From: Streptomyces sp. B21-105
GTDB taxonomy: Bacteria; Actinomycetota; Actinomycetes; Streptomycetales; Streptomycetaceae
Assembly: GCF_036898465.1 (NCBI RefSeq)
Contig: NZ_JARUMJ010000001.1
Location: 7,316,001-7,380,000 of the forward strand
DNA: 64,000 nucleotides
Direction: 5' to 3'
Shown here: one piece after another, positions 26,200-34,628 of the stretch
How the letters are laid out: every line of letters starts with the position of its first letter
How positions within the stretch are numbered: the first letter of the stretch is position 1
The notes under the pieces: generated by a model
Seen by the model: only the letters and a program-made list of their open reading frames with translations
Told to the model about the DNA's origin: nothing
Databases searched by the model: none
Translations under genes and position numbers: made by a program

Positions 26200-26214
26200 G
26201 ACCAACGGTTGGTC
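26200..26214. promoter_or_regulatory. 15-base palindrome (candidate operator)
   Basis: GACCAACGGTTGGTC, perfect 7-1-7 dyad symmetry, 36 bases upstream of the ATG of the secreted protein. A related half-site, CTGGTCAA, follows at 26219-26226. Size and position suit a TetR/MarR-type repressor site; no regulator gene is adjacent. Confidence 0.55.
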
Positions 26215-26227
26215 AACGACTGGTCAA

Positions 26228-26276
26228 GAAACAAGGTAACCCTGCAAAGTTGTTTGCAGGGTTACCTCGATGTTTC
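26228..26276. terminator. AT-rich long inverted repeat between zapE and the secreted-protein gene
   Basis: A perfect 15-base stem (26234-26248 with 26253-26267, loop GTTG) is extended by a six-base GAAACA/TGTTTC pairing after a three-base bulge. Its base composition is far more AT-rich than the surroundings. It lies 73 bases past the zapE stop, so it may be the zapE terminator, or a regulatory or attachment element. Confidence 0.6.
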
Positions 26277-26348
26277 CTGATGAAGTGCGCCTCAAAAGAG
26301 CTGGACGCGTGGCGCGAACCGGCTCTTGACCCGGGCGGCCAAGATCGC

Positions 26349-27455
26349 TTACTGGGGCTTGACGAGTGACTTGGCGTCGCGGGCCAGCGCGGTCAGCCGG
26401 GATATCGCGCGGAAGTACTTCTTGCGGTACCCGCCGTTCAGCATCTCCTCGCTGAAGAGCCGGTCGAAGGGGGCTCCCGAGGCCAGCACCGGGACCTCGC
26501 GGTCGTAGAGCCGGTCGGCCAGCACCACCAGCCGCAGCGCTGTGGACTGGTCGGGCACCGGCTGCACGTCCGTGAGGCAGACCGCTTTCAGGCCGTCGGC
26601 CAGCGCGCCGTAGCGGCTCGGGTGGACCTTCGCGAGATGCTCCAGCAGGTGCGGGAAGTCGTCGAGCGAGGCGCCCTCCGTGGCGTACGCGGTCTTCGTC
26701 ACCTGCTCGTCGGAGTAGGGGGCCGGAGCCTCGGGCAGGCCGCGGTGTCGGTAGTCCTCGCCGTCGATGCGCAGGGCGCGGAACTGCGCCGACAGGCCCT
26801 GGATCTCCCGCAGGAAGTCGGCCGCGGCGAATCTCCCCTCGCCCAGCTTGCCGGGCAGCGTGTTGGAGGTCGCGGCGAGCGCCACACCGGCCTCGACCAG
26901 CTTGCCGAGCAGTGTGGAGACGAGAACGGTGTCGCCCGGGTCGTCCAGCTCGAACTCGTCGATGCACAGCAGGCGGTGCCCGGAGAGCGTGCGCACCGTC
27001 TGCTGGAAACCCAGGGCGCCGACGAGGTTGGTCAGCTCGACGAACGTGCCGAATGCCTTGAGGGCGGGCTCGGCCGGGGTCGCGTGCCACAGGGACGCCA
27101 GGAGGTGGGTCTTGCCGACGCCGTAGCCGCCGTCGAGGTAGACGCCGCGCGGCCCGACGGGCGTGCGGGGCGTCCTGGGCCGGCCGAAGCCGAGGAACCC
27201 CCGTCGGGCGGCGCCCGTGGCGTGTGCCCCGCCGAGTCCGGCCGCGAAACCCTCCAGGGCGCCGACCGCCTGCGTCTGGCTGGGCTGGTTGGGGTCCGGG
27301 ATATAGGTGCTGAAGCGGACCGAGTCGAACCGCGGCGGCGGCACCATCTCGGCGACCAGCCGGTCCGCGGGGACGTGCGGCTGCCGGGCGCAGAGGGAGG
27401 CCGGCGACGCGTCGGCTATCGGGCGGAGGCCGGGGGCGGCGGAGGAGGACGACAC
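26349..27455 (-). CDS. zapE: Cell division protein ZapE (AFG1-like ATPase)
   Basis: P-loop AAA-type ATPase of 368 residues, homologous to ZapE, which acts at the Z ring, and to mitochondrial AFG1. The Walker A motif YLDGGYGVGKTHLLASLWH lies at about residue 115-133, and Walker B LLCIDEFELDDPGDT follows. Sensor-like LAATSNTLPGKLGEGRF and the C-terminal NGGYRKKYFRAISRL are also visible. Start GTG 27455 has GGGGA upstream and gives the Streptomyces N-terminus VSSSSAAPGLRPIAD; the first 55 residues are an actinobacterial extension. It diverges from the RibD-like gene with 37 bases between starts, so regulatory sites must be shared. Physiological role in Streptomyces division is inferred. Confidence 0.92.
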   Translation of the reverse strand: MSSSSAAPGLRPIADASPASLCARQPHVPADRLVAEMVPPPRFDSVRFSTYIPDPNQPSQTQAVGALEGFAAGLGGAHATGAARRGFLGFGRPRTPRTPVGPRGVYLDGGYGVGKTHLLASLWHATPAEPALKAFGTFVELTNLVGALGFQQTVRTLSGHRLLCIDEFELDDPGDTVLVSTLLGKLVEAGVALAATSNTLPGKLGEGRFAAADFLREIQGLSAQFRALRIDGEDYRHRGLPEAPAPYSDEQVTKTAYATEGASLDDFPHLLEHLAKVHPSRYGALADGLKAVCLTDVQPVPDQSTALRLVVLADRLYDREVPVLASGAPFDRLFSEEMLNGGYRKKYFRAISRLTALARDAKSLVKPQ

Positions 27456-27492
27456 GGTTCCCCATGCTACGGGGCGTGCCAGACTGCCTGAC

Positions 27493-28488
27493 ATGCGACG
27501 GCTGTTCCCTGTGACCGACCAGACAGCGACGACCGGCTCCGGCGGCGGCCCGCTCGGGGCGCGCGGCGAGGGAGGTGAGGCTGCCGAGGACCGTGAGTGG
27601 AGCCTCGACGAACTCGCCGAGGCGTACGCCTACCCGCAACCGGATCTGCAACCGCATTCACAACAGCAAGCGGATCCGCAACGGCAACAGCAACGGCAAG
27701 AGGTTCCGCAACGGCAAGCGGATCCGCAACGGCAACAGCAACGGCAAGCGGATCCGCAACAGCAACCGGATCGGCAACGGCAACCGCATCCACAACCGGA
27801 TTCGCAGGCCCGTCCCGGCGGGCCGCGGCCCTGGCTGCGGGCCAACATGGTGTCCACCCTCGACGGCGCCGCCCAGCACGACGGGCGCTCCCAGCCCATC
27901 TCCACCGCCGCAGACATGCGGATCTTCGGCACGCTGCGAGGACTCGCGGACGTGGTGGTCGTCGGCGCGGAAACGGTCCGGATCGAGGGGTACCGCCCCG
28001 CACGCGCGCGTGCGGAGTTCGCGGCGCGGCGTGCGGCGGCCGGACAGGCGCCCGCCCCCGCTGTCGCGGTGGTCACCGCCGGCCTCGATCTGGACTTCTC
28101 GCTCCCGCTGTTCACGTCGCCGCTGGTCCCGACCCTGATCCTGACGGGCGCGGCGGCCCCGCCCGGCAGGGTCGCGACCGCGGAGAAGGCGGGCGTGCGG
28201 GTGGTGATCGCCGGGGACGGCATGGGCGTGGAGCCCGCCCGGGCCGTGCAGGCCCTCGGCGAGCTCGGACACACCCGGCTGCTGACGGAGGGCGGGCCGA
28301 GGTTGCTGGGCCAGTTCGTCGCCGCCGGGGTACTGGACGAGCTGTGCCTGACCATCGCCCCGATGCTCACCGCCGGCGACGCCCAGCGGATCGCGGACGG
28401 GCCGTCGGTCGCGGTACCGCAGCGGTTCGCCCTGGCGTCCCTGCTGGAGGAGGAGGGTTTCCTGTTCGGCAGGTACCGGCGGCCGTGA
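27493..28488 (+). CDS. RibD C-terminal-domain (pyrimidine reductase family) protein with Gln-rich insertion
   Basis: 331-residue NADPH-dependent reductase of the RibD C-terminal/dihydrofolate-reductase-like family. The domain starts at RPWLRANMVSTLDGAAQHDG and includes ISTAADMRIFGTLRGLADVVVVGAETVR, LLTEGGPRLLGQF and LDELCLTIAPML. Between a short conserved N-terminal piece (SLDELAEAYAYP) and the domain lies a roughly 55-residue Q/R/D/P repeat (units ADPQRQQQRQ) encoded at 27655-27807; remembered homologues lack it or have only a few residues. The substrate may be a riboflavin- or F420-type intermediate, but no rib genes are near. Start ATG 27493. Confidence 0.85.
   Translation: MRRLFPVTDQTATTGSGGGPLGARGEGGEAAEDREWSLDELAEAYAYPQPDLQPHSQQQADPQRQQQRQEVPQRQADPQRQQQRQADPQQQPDRQRQPHPQPDSQARPGGPRPWLRANMVSTLDGAAQHDGRSQPISTAADMRIFGTLRGLADVVVVGAETVRIEGYRPARARAEFAARRAAAGQAPAPAVAVVTAGLDLDFSLPLFTSPLVPTLILTGAAAPPGRVATAEKAGVRVVIAGDGMGVEPARAVQALGELGHTRLLTEGGPRLLGQFVAAGVLDELCLTIAPMLTAGDAQRIADGPSVAVPQRFALASLLEEEGFLFGRYRRP
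27655..27807. repeat. In-frame tandem repeats, 12/18/30-base units
   Basis: The repeat is built from CAAGCGGATCCG and CAACGG blocks. It has two 30-base units separated by one 18-base unit, followed by degenerate copies. All periods are multiples of three, so the frame of the RibD-like gene is kept. Confidence 0.9.
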
Positions 28489-28677
28489 CCCCGGAAACAG
28501 GTTCGATCGCCGCAGACGGTCCGCATCGGTGGAGTCGTTCGTTCCGTTTGACGTCCGGCGGGCACACTGAATCTCGCGGTACCCGTGCGATCACGGGGAA
28601 GGATGGTTTCCGCAGGGCCGCGAACGGCCCACGGAGGACAGAGGGCCACGGGGGTCCTCGCAGAGAATGGGGCGCCG

Positions 28678-29151
28678 GTGTTCACAAGCGTTTTGATGAT
28701 CGAGAAGGCCCTGACATCCGCCGACGTGGAGTTCGTCACCACCTTGCACGGGGACGAGCAGGTCGCCTTCCACGTGCTGCTCCAGCCGCGCGGCGACCAG
28801 GCGGACCGTCTGCTGAGGGCCATCGACGACGTCGCTCTCGGCGAGCTGGACGAGGCCGCGCGTGAGCGCGAGACGCCGGAGGGGGACGAGGCGAAGGGCT
28901 TCGGCGTGCGCGCGCTGGAGGTGTCGCTCCAGGCGCTGCAGGCCTCCGGCAGCCCGGCGGTGGGGCGCCTGGTGGAGGACCATCCGCTGGACGCGCTGAA
29001 GTCCCTGGTGGCCGAGGTGGGGGCGGACGAGGTGATCGTGCTGACGGATCCGCACTACGTGGAGGAGTTCTTCCACCGGGACTGGGCCTCCCGGGCCCGG
29101 CACAAGGTGGGCGTCCCGGTGCTGAAGCTGTTCTCGCACAGCAAGGCGTAG
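28678..29151 (+). CDS. Conserved Streptomyces protein of unknown function (about 157 aa)
   Basis: Soluble alpha/beta protein beginning FTSVLMIEKALTSADVEFVT, with conserved C-terminal segments DEVIVLTDPHYVEEFFHRDW and RARHKVGVPVLKLFSH. I recall it as universal in Streptomyces and sometimes labelled indole-3-glycerol-phosphate synthase. It is far too short for that enzyme and lacks its barrel motifs, so that label is not supported. The fold suggestion (strand-helix alternation and a C-terminal PVLKLFS strand) is universal-stress-protein-like, a weak inference. Start GTG 28678; ATG 28696 is an alternative. The upstream 189-base spacer has TTGACG at about 28548 and could hold its promoter. Confidence 0.75.
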   Translation: MFTSVLMIEKALTSADVEFVTTLHGDEQVAFHVLLQPRGDQADRLLRAIDDVALGELDEAARERETPEGDEAKGFGVRALEVSLQALQASGSPAVGRLVEDHPLDALKSLVAEVGADEVIVLTDPHYVEEFFHRDWASRARHKVGVPVLKLFSHSKA

Positions 29152-29487
29152 CCGGCCCACCGCGGGGCGCGCGGTCATCCGCGCCGCGCGGTGTGCCGGA
29201 TGCGGCGTGCGGGGGACCGTGCGTGCGGGGCACCGTGCGTGGCGTGGCGCGGGCGGCGGGGTGACGGTGCCGGCTGTGGTGTCGGCTTCGGTGCCGCTGC
29301 CGTGTCGGCGTCGGCTTCGGTGCCCGCCGGGGTCCCGGGGGTGATCCGTGGCGGGGCGGGTGCGGTTCCGGCTGTGGGTCGTACCGGGTCGGGTCCGGGT
29401 TTCTCCGCGCCCCTGGGGCCGTGCGGCCGGCCCGACCCCATAGGCTGGGGCGCGTTCACCGTCGTAGCGCACCCTGGAGACACGCAC
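29152..29487. other. Gene-free spacer upstream of murC
   Basis: 336 bases of very GC-rich sequence with imperfect repeats (GGGGGACCGTGCGTGCGGGG-like and TCGGCTTCGGTGCC, twice). No open frame with credible codon use; long frames crossing it on the minus strand are antisense to murC. The murC promoter is presumably at its right end. Confidence 0.6.
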
Positions 29488-30873
29488 ATGGCACCCGGCC
29501 TTCCTCCCGCCATGGACCGACCGCACTTCATCGGCATCGGCGGGGCCGGGATGTCCGGGATCGCGAAGATCCTCGCGCAGCGGGGGGCGAAGGTCGCCGG
29601 CAGTGACGCCAAGGAGTCGCAGACCGCGGCGGCGCTGCGGGCACTCGGGGCGACCGTGCACATCGGGCACGCCGCAGAGCACCTGGCCGACGACGCGAGT
29701 TGTGTCGTCGTCTCGTCGGCGATCCGCGCGGACAACCCCGAGCTCGCCCGCGCGGCCGAGCTGGGCCTCCCGGTCGTCCACCGCTCGGACGGGCTCGCCC
29801 GCCTGATGGACGGCCTGCGTCCGATCGCCGTCGCCGGCACGCACGGCAAGACGACCACCACGTCCATGCTGGCCGTGTCGCTGTCCGAGCTCGGTCTGCA
29901 CCCCTCGTACGCGATCGGCGGCGACCTGGACGCGCCCGGTTCCAACGCGCTGCACGGCGAGGGCGACATCTTCGTCGCCGAGGCGGACGAATCGGACCGC
30001 AGCTTCCACAAGTACGCGCCCGAGGTCGCCATCGTCCTCAACGTCGAGCTCGACCACCACGCGAACTACGCCTCGATGGACGAGATCTACGAGTCCTTCG
30101 AGACCTTCGCCCAAAAGATCGTGCCCGGCGGCACCCTGGTGATCGCCGCCGACCAAGAGGGCGCGCGGGAACTGGCCCGGCGCGTCGAGGGCGTGCGCAC
30201 GGTGACCTACGGCGAGGCCGAGGACGCCGACGTGCGGGTGCTGTCCGTCGTCCCGCAAGGGCTGAAGAGCGAGGTGACCGTCCTGCTCGACGGTCAGCAG
30301 CTCACCTTCACCGTCTCCGTGCCCGGCCGCCACTACGCTCACAATGCCGTCGCCGCGCTGGCGGCGGGCGTCGCGCTGGGCGTCCCGGCCGCCGAGCTGG
30401 CCCCCGCGCTCGCCGCGTACACGGGCGTCAAGCGCCGGCTGCAGCTCAAGGGCGAGGCGGCGGGCGTGCAGGTCGTCGACTCCTACGCCCACCACCCGAC
30501 CGAGATGACGGCCGACCTCGAGGCGATGCGCGCGGCGGTCGACGACGCCCGCATCCTCGTCCTCTTCCAGCCGCACCTGTTCTCCCGTACGCAGGAACTG
30601 GGCACGGAGATGGGGCAGGCGCTGGCCCTGGCGGACGCCTCCGTCGTCCTGGACGTCTACCCTGCCCGCGAGGACCCGATCCCGGGCGTCACCAGCGAAC
30701 TGATCATCGACGCGGCGCGGGCAGCGGGCGCGGACGTGACGGCCGTCCACGACAAGGACGAGGCGCCCGCCGTGATCGCGGGAATGGCGAAGGCCGGTGA
30801 TCTCGTTCTCACCATGGGCGCGGGTGACGTGACGGACCTGGGCCCGCGCATTCTGGACCGTCTTTCCCAGTGA
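29488..30873 (+). CDS. murC: UDP-N-acetylmuramate-L-alanine ligase
   Basis: Cytoplasmic Mur ligase that adds L-Ala to UDP-MurNAc with ATP, the first peptide-stem step of peptidoglycan synthesis. The 461-residue protein has the N-terminal UDP-binding motif HFIGIGGAGMSGIAKIL, the ATP P-loop VAGTHGKTTTTSML (about residues 112-125), the Mg-binding EADESDRSF, NVELDHHANY (Mur ligase His), and a C-terminal domain with YAHHPTEM and LFQPHLFSRT. Start ATG 29488 has TGGAGA upstream. It lies outside the dcw cluster, as in other Streptomyces, and is 13 bases upstream of msrB, so the two are probably co-transcribed. Confidence 0.95.
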   Translation: MAPGLPPAMDRPHFIGIGGAGMSGIAKILAQRGAKVAGSDAKESQTAAALRALGATVHIGHAAEHLADDASCVVVSSAIRADNPELARAAELGLPVVHRSDGLARLMDGLRPIAVAGTHGKTTTTSMLAVSLSELGLHPSYAIGGDLDAPGSNALHGEGDIFVAEADESDRSFHKYAPEVAIVLNVELDHHANYASMDEIYESFETFAQKIVPGGTLVIAADQEGARELARRVEGVRTVTYGEAEDADVRVLSVVPQGLKSEVTVLLDGQQLTFTVSVPGRHYAHNAVAALAAGVALGVPAAELAPALAAYTGVKRRLQLKGEAAGVQVVDSYAHHPTEMTADLEAMRAAVDDARILVLFQPHLFSRTQELGTEMGQALALADASVVLDVYPAREDPIPGVTSELIIDAARAAGADVTAVHDKDEAPAVIAGMAKAGDLVLTMGAGDVTDLGPRILDRLSQ

Positions 30874-30886
30874 GGGGCTGAGGCTC

Positions 30887-31291
30887 ATGTCGTACGACGT
30901 CGAGAAGCCGGACGAGCAGTGGCGGGCGGAGCTGACGCCGGCCGAGTACGCCGTCCTGCGCCAGGCGGCGACCGAGCCCGCGTTCACCGGTGAGTACACC
31001 GACACCAAGGCCGAGGGCGTCTACTCGTGCCGGGCCTGCGGCGCGGAACTGTTCACCTCCGACACCAAGTTCGACTCGCACTGCGGCTGGCCGTCGTTCT
31101 TCGACCCGAAGGACACCGACGCCGTGGAGCTGATCGAGGACCGTTCGCACGGGATGGTGCGCACCGAGGTGCGGTGCGCCCGGTGCGGGTCCCACCTCGG
31201 ACACGTGTTCGCGGGCGAGGGCTATCAGACCCCGACCGACCAGCGGTACTGCATCAACAGCGTGTCCCTGCGGCTGACGACGCAGGACTGA
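30887..31291 (+). CDS. msrB: Peptide-methionine (R)-S-oxide reductase
   Basis: 134-residue MsrB that reduces methionine-R-sulfoxide in proteins. Zinc-binding CxxC pairs are YSCRACG and VRCARCGSHLGHVF. The substrate pocket is FDSHCGWPSFFDP and the catalytic Cys lies in QRYCINSVSL near the C-terminus. Start ATG 30887 has GTGAGGGG upstream. It follows murC in an apparent operon. The downstream 31292-31444 spacer to the convergent YbhN-like gene is GC-rich without a clean hairpin. Confidence 0.95.
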   Translation: MSYDVEKPDEQWRAELTPAEYAVLRQAATEPAFTGEYTDTKAEGVYSCRACGAELFTSDTKFDSHCGWPSFFDPKDTDAVELIEDRSHGMVRTEVRCARCGSHLGHVFAGEGYQTPTDQRYCINSVSLRLTTQD

Positions 31292-31444
31292 CGCCGCTGT
31301 CGCTGAGGTGACGGGCCTGCAGGCGTGACGGGCCTGGCGGCGGTCGGCGCCGCTTCGGCGGAGGGCTTACGGCGTTCGTCGCGCCGTGTGAAACCGTGTG
31401 GAGCCGGTGCGGTGGTGGGGCTGGTGGAGTCGGGCCGGTGAGGC

Positions 31445-32476
31445 TCACAGCCGTCCGCGCTGCACCATCGCCGACAGCACCAGCATCCCCGGCAACAGGG
31501 GCGCCCAGACCGTCAGCACCCGGTAGCCGATGACGGTCGCCGTGGCGAGGGGCAGCGGGGCGCCGTACCCGGCCAGGGTGAGGACCAGCGCCGCGTCGAC
31601 CGGGCCGATGCCGCCCGGCGCGGGCACCGCACCGGCTGCCGTGCTCGCCGCGAGGAACGCGAAGAGCAGCTGTGACCAGGACAGCGGCAGGCCCAGCGCC
31701 GTTCCCACGGAGGCCACCACACACGCCTGGAGCAGCGGAGCCGCGGCTGCTCCGCCCCACAGGGGCAGAAACCGGGCGGGCCGGGTGTGCAGGCGCCGGG
31801 CGTCGGTGAGGGCCGTCCGGACGAAGTCCAGGGCGGGACGGCGCAGCGGCCGTGCGACGGCGAACAGCGCCGCGACCGCCACCGGGGCCAACAGAAGGCA
31901 TGCGGCGGCCAGAAACAGCGTCCGCCCTTGCGGAAACAGTTCCGCGGGAGGCACGGCGGTGGGCGCCGCGAGGACGAAGACCAGCACCACAGGGATCTTC
32001 GCCACGGCTCTGACCAGGGAGTACAGGGCGATCGAGGCGGTGGCACGGTGCAACGGGACGCCCTCGCGCTGCAGAAACCGCAGGGTCACCGCGTGGGCGC
32101 CGATGCTCGCGGGCAGCACACGGTTGGCGGCGTCGGCGGCGATCTGCGAGGCCAGCAGTGCGCCCGGCGGCAGCCGGTCCGTGATCGCGCCCTGCCGCAC
32201 GCAGGCAGCGGCGACCACCCCCAGACCGGTGAACAGGAGCCCGGTCAGCAGCCACCAGGGATCGGCGGTGGCCAGCCGGGCCGTGCCGTCGCGGACGGTG
32301 TGCCAGTCGACGGCCGCCCACACCGCGAGGAACAGCAGCGGCAGCAGGGCGAGGACGCGGCGGGTGGCGGGGGAGGCAGACGGGCGGCGGCGCTCGTCCG
32401 CAGGCGACAAAGACGTCGGCTGCGGCGACGGGAACGCGGGGTCCTCAACGGGTAACAGAGACACGGCGCACGTCAT
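31445..32476 (-). CDS. YbhN/AglD-like lysylphosphatidylglycerol synthase transmembrane-domain protein (TTA codon)
   Basis: 343-residue polytopic membrane protein with about eight hydrophobic segments. Family features are ANRVLPASIGAHAVTLRFL (N-R-x-P-x-S-x-G-type motif) and AAGAVPAPGGIGPVDAALVL (the P-x-P-G-G-x-G motif of UPF0104). These proteins flip or handle lipid-linked molecules; the aminoacyltransferase domain of MprF is absent. Codon 8 is TTA (32455-32453 on the minus strand), so translation probably needs bldA tRNA. GAGGAAGG lies directly before ATG 32476, with very short spacing. The gene stands alone: a 637-base spacer follows on its 5' side and a convergent msrB lies on the other. 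Confidence 0.85.
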   Translation of the reverse strand: MTCAVSLLPVEDPAFPSPQPTSLSPADERRRPSASPATRRVLALLPLLFLAVWAAVDWHTVRDGTARLATADPWWLLTGLLFTGLGVVAAACVRQGAITDRLPPGALLASQIAADAANRVLPASIGAHAVTLRFLQREGVPLHRATASIALYSLVRAVAKIPVVLVFVLAAPTAVPPAELFPQGRTLFLAAACLLLAPVAVAALFAVARPLRRPALDFVRTALTDARRLHTRPARFLPLWGGAAAAPLLQACVVASVGTALGLPLSWSQLLFAFLAASTAAGAVPAPGGIGPVDAALVLTLAGYGAPLPLATATVIGYRVLTVWAPLLPGMLVLSAMVQRGRL

Positions 32477-33113
32477 CCTTCCTCGCCGTCACCGCGCGCG
32501 GCGGTGTGACGGATCGGGGGCGAGCTTCGGGGAGGGTACGGAAAGTCCTTCCCCTCCGGCGTGGCGGTGCGGTGTCCGAAGGCCGACGGAGTGCGGGCGG
32601 AAGGGCGACCGCAGTGCGGTGGGGTCGGGGTGCGTCCGAGCCGGGGCGCGGTGGGGCTGGGGGTGCGGTAAGAGCTGGGCTGCGGTGCGGCCGTACGGGG
32701 GGTGCTGTGGGGCTGGGGTGCGCCCGTACGGGGGTGCTGTGGGGGGCTGGGGTGCGGTGAGGCTGTGGGATTTCTGCCCGCGTCCCTCCCTGTTCATCCC
32801 GGCCGCCTGCCGAGGTTCACCCGGCCCGCAGCACCGGGGCGCCGTCCGGGGCCGTGCCGGTTGCGGGGCGACCGGGACGGGGGGCGGGTCGCACTCCTCC
32901 GTCCGCGTGCCGCTTGATCGGACGCGGTGGATGGTGCGGGAGAGAGGGGGCGGCGTGGGCCGGCGGCAGGTCCGGAGGGTGAAAAGCGGGCACGCCGGGT
33001 GGGCGCGAACGGCGGCGACGGGGCACGCCACGGCCGTCTTCGGCCCGGGCACGGGGGTCCGGACCGGAAATCGGGGCTCGGGCGGATCAGGGTCGGCCGA
33101 GGGGCCCGTCCGG
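32477..33113. other. Gene-free GC-rich spacer with tandem duplication
   Basis: 637 bases between the YbhN-like gene start and the sensor kinase stop. It holds two tandem 32-34-base units at 32691-32722 and 32723-32756 (core CCGTACGGGGGTGCTGTGG, then GGCTGGGGTGCG), preceded by degenerate GGTGGGGCTGGGGGTGCGG copies. Open frames here lack ribosome-binding sites and normal codon use. The promoter of the TTA-containing gene should be at the left end. Confidence 0.65.
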
Positions 33114-34628
33114 TCACTCCCGTTGCTCCGCCCCTGCGCCCCCCGGGTTCGCCGTCTTCCCCGGGTTGGCCACCTTCCCCGGATTCCCCGGCTTGCTCTG
33201 GTCCGACCCCAGGGGCAGCGTCATCGTGAAGACAGTGACGGTCGTCGTGTCGTCCAGCTCCAGCGAGCCGCCGTGGGCGCGTACCAGGGAGCTGGCGACC
33301 GAGAGGCCGAGGCCGCTGCCGCCCCGGTCGCGACTGCGCGCCTTGTCGACACGGTAGAAACGGTCGAAGACGCTTTCACGCTCGTCGAGCGGGATGCCGG
33401 GTCCCTGGTCGGTGACATGGACCCGGGCCGTCTCCGCCGAGACGGACACCTCGACCGAGACCGGCGTTCCGGCCGGGGTGTGCACGGCCGCGTTGGTGAG
33501 GAGGTTGTCCAGGACCTGGCGGATGCGATGCGGGTCGATCCGCAGCCGTACCGCCGCAGGGCCCGGAAGCACCGTTACCGGATGCCCGGGGTGACTCGCC
33601 CGGAACGCGTCGGCCGCCTGCTCGGCCAGTTCCACGAGGTCGGCGTGCTCCATCCGCAAGGGCGTCTCCACCTCGGCCGCGTCGAGACGGGCCAGCAGCA
33701 GGAGATCGTCGAGGAGTACGCCCATCCGGGCGGCCTCGGCGCGCAGCCGGGCCAGGTGTTTGTCGCGCTCCTCGGGGGCGTTGGCGGCCGCGTACTGGAA
33801 AAGGTCCGCGTAACCGCGTACCGACATCAGCGGCGTGCGCAGTTCGTGCGAGGCGTCGGCGACGAAGCGGCGCAGCCGCTGCTCGGCCTCCGCGCGCACG
33901 GCGAGGGAGTCGTCGATGTGCTCCAGCATCGTGTTGAAGGCCGTCCGCAGCTCCTCGACCTCGGGCCCGCCGCCGGGGGCGTCCGCCCGCAGGTGCAGCC
34001 GGGACGCCGACTCGCTCAGGTCGTGCGAGGCGATCCCGTGCGCGGTGTGGGCCATGTCGCTGAGCGGTTTCAGACCGTTCTTCAGCATCCGCCGGCCGAA
34101 CACCACCAACGCCAGGAGAGCCAGACCGAACGCGACCACCTGCATGGTGATCAGCTGGCGCATGGTGCCGTCGATGTCCTGGGTCGGCGCGGCGCTGACC
34201 AGCACCACACCGGGCGATACCTCGCAGGCGCGCAGCAGATACGTGCCCTCGCCGATCCGCACGGTGCGGGTGACGTCGGCGTCCGAGTCGGACATCCGCC
34301 GGGCGAGGGCGGTCAGCGCCGTGGTGTCGGCGGGCACGTCGGCCGGCGTGCGCAGTACGGCCGAGTCCGCCGACACGTCGTAGACGGCCGTGTACCAGCC
34401 GTAGTACGGCTTGCGCTCCACGATCCCGTGCGCCTTGGCGTCCTTGGACTGCACCACCTGGACCAGCTTGATCTGGTCGCGCAGCTGGTGATCGAGATAT
34501 TCCCGCATGTACATGGTCAGCATGGCGCCGACCACCGCGAACACGACCAGCGACAGCGCGCCCAGGCCGAGGGCCAGCCGGGTGCCCAGCCGGAGTCTGT
34601 GGTACGACCGGAGGAACCGGGCGGTCAC
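33114..34628 (-). CDS. Membrane sensor histidine kinase (OmpR-type partner)
   Basis: 504-residue HisKA kinase. TM1 is near residues 16-38 (LALGLGALSLVVFAVVGAML). An extracytoplasmic sensor of about 120 residues has a YYGWYTAVYDVS patch. TM2 is near residues 160-180, followed by HAMP. The H-box FVADASHELRTPLMSVRGYA carries the phospho-acceptor His. N-box LDNLLTNAAVHTP, G1 VTDQGPGIP and G2 GGSGLGLSV follow. The C-terminus is an NPGK-type repeat (KPGNPGKVANPGKTANPGG). GTG start 34628 overlaps the regulator stop (GTGA). It is paired with the regulator at 34625-35317 and divergent from the flavin electron-transfer genes, which are its likely targets. Confidence 0.93.
   Translation of the reverse strand: MTARFLRSYHRLRLGTRLALGLGALSLVVFAVVGAMLTMYMREYLDHQLRDQIKLVQVVQSKDAKAHGIVERKPYYGWYTAVYDVSADSAVLRTPADVPADTTALTALARRMSDSDADVTRTVRIGEGTYLLRACEVSPGVVLVSAAPTQDIDGTMRQLITMQVVAFGLALLALVVFGRRMLKNGLKPLSDMAHTAHGIASHDLSESASRLHLRADAPGGGPEVEELRTAFNTMLEHIDDSLAVRAEAEQRLRRFVADASHELRTPLMSVRGYADLFQYAAANAPEERDKHLARLRAEAARMGVLLDDLLLLARLDAAEVETPLRMEHADLVELAEQAADAFRASHPGHPVTVLPGPAAVRLRIDPHRIRQVLDNLLTNAAVHTPAGTPVSVEVSVSAETARVHVTDQGPGIPLDERESVFDRFYRVDKARSRDRGGSGLGLSVASSLVRAHGGSLELDDTTTVTVFTMTLPLGSDQSKPGNPGKVANPGKTANPGGAGAEQRE

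Noticed and set aside
28678..29151. Indole-3-glycerol-phosphate synthase label for the 157-residue protein
   Set aside because: Far too short for the TIM-barrel enzyme and without its catalytic motifs; no trp genes nearby.
31254..32321. A 355-codon minus-strand frame overlapping the YbhN-like gene
   Set aside because: Arg/Gly/Pro-rich and overlapping a gene with clear membrane helices in another frame.
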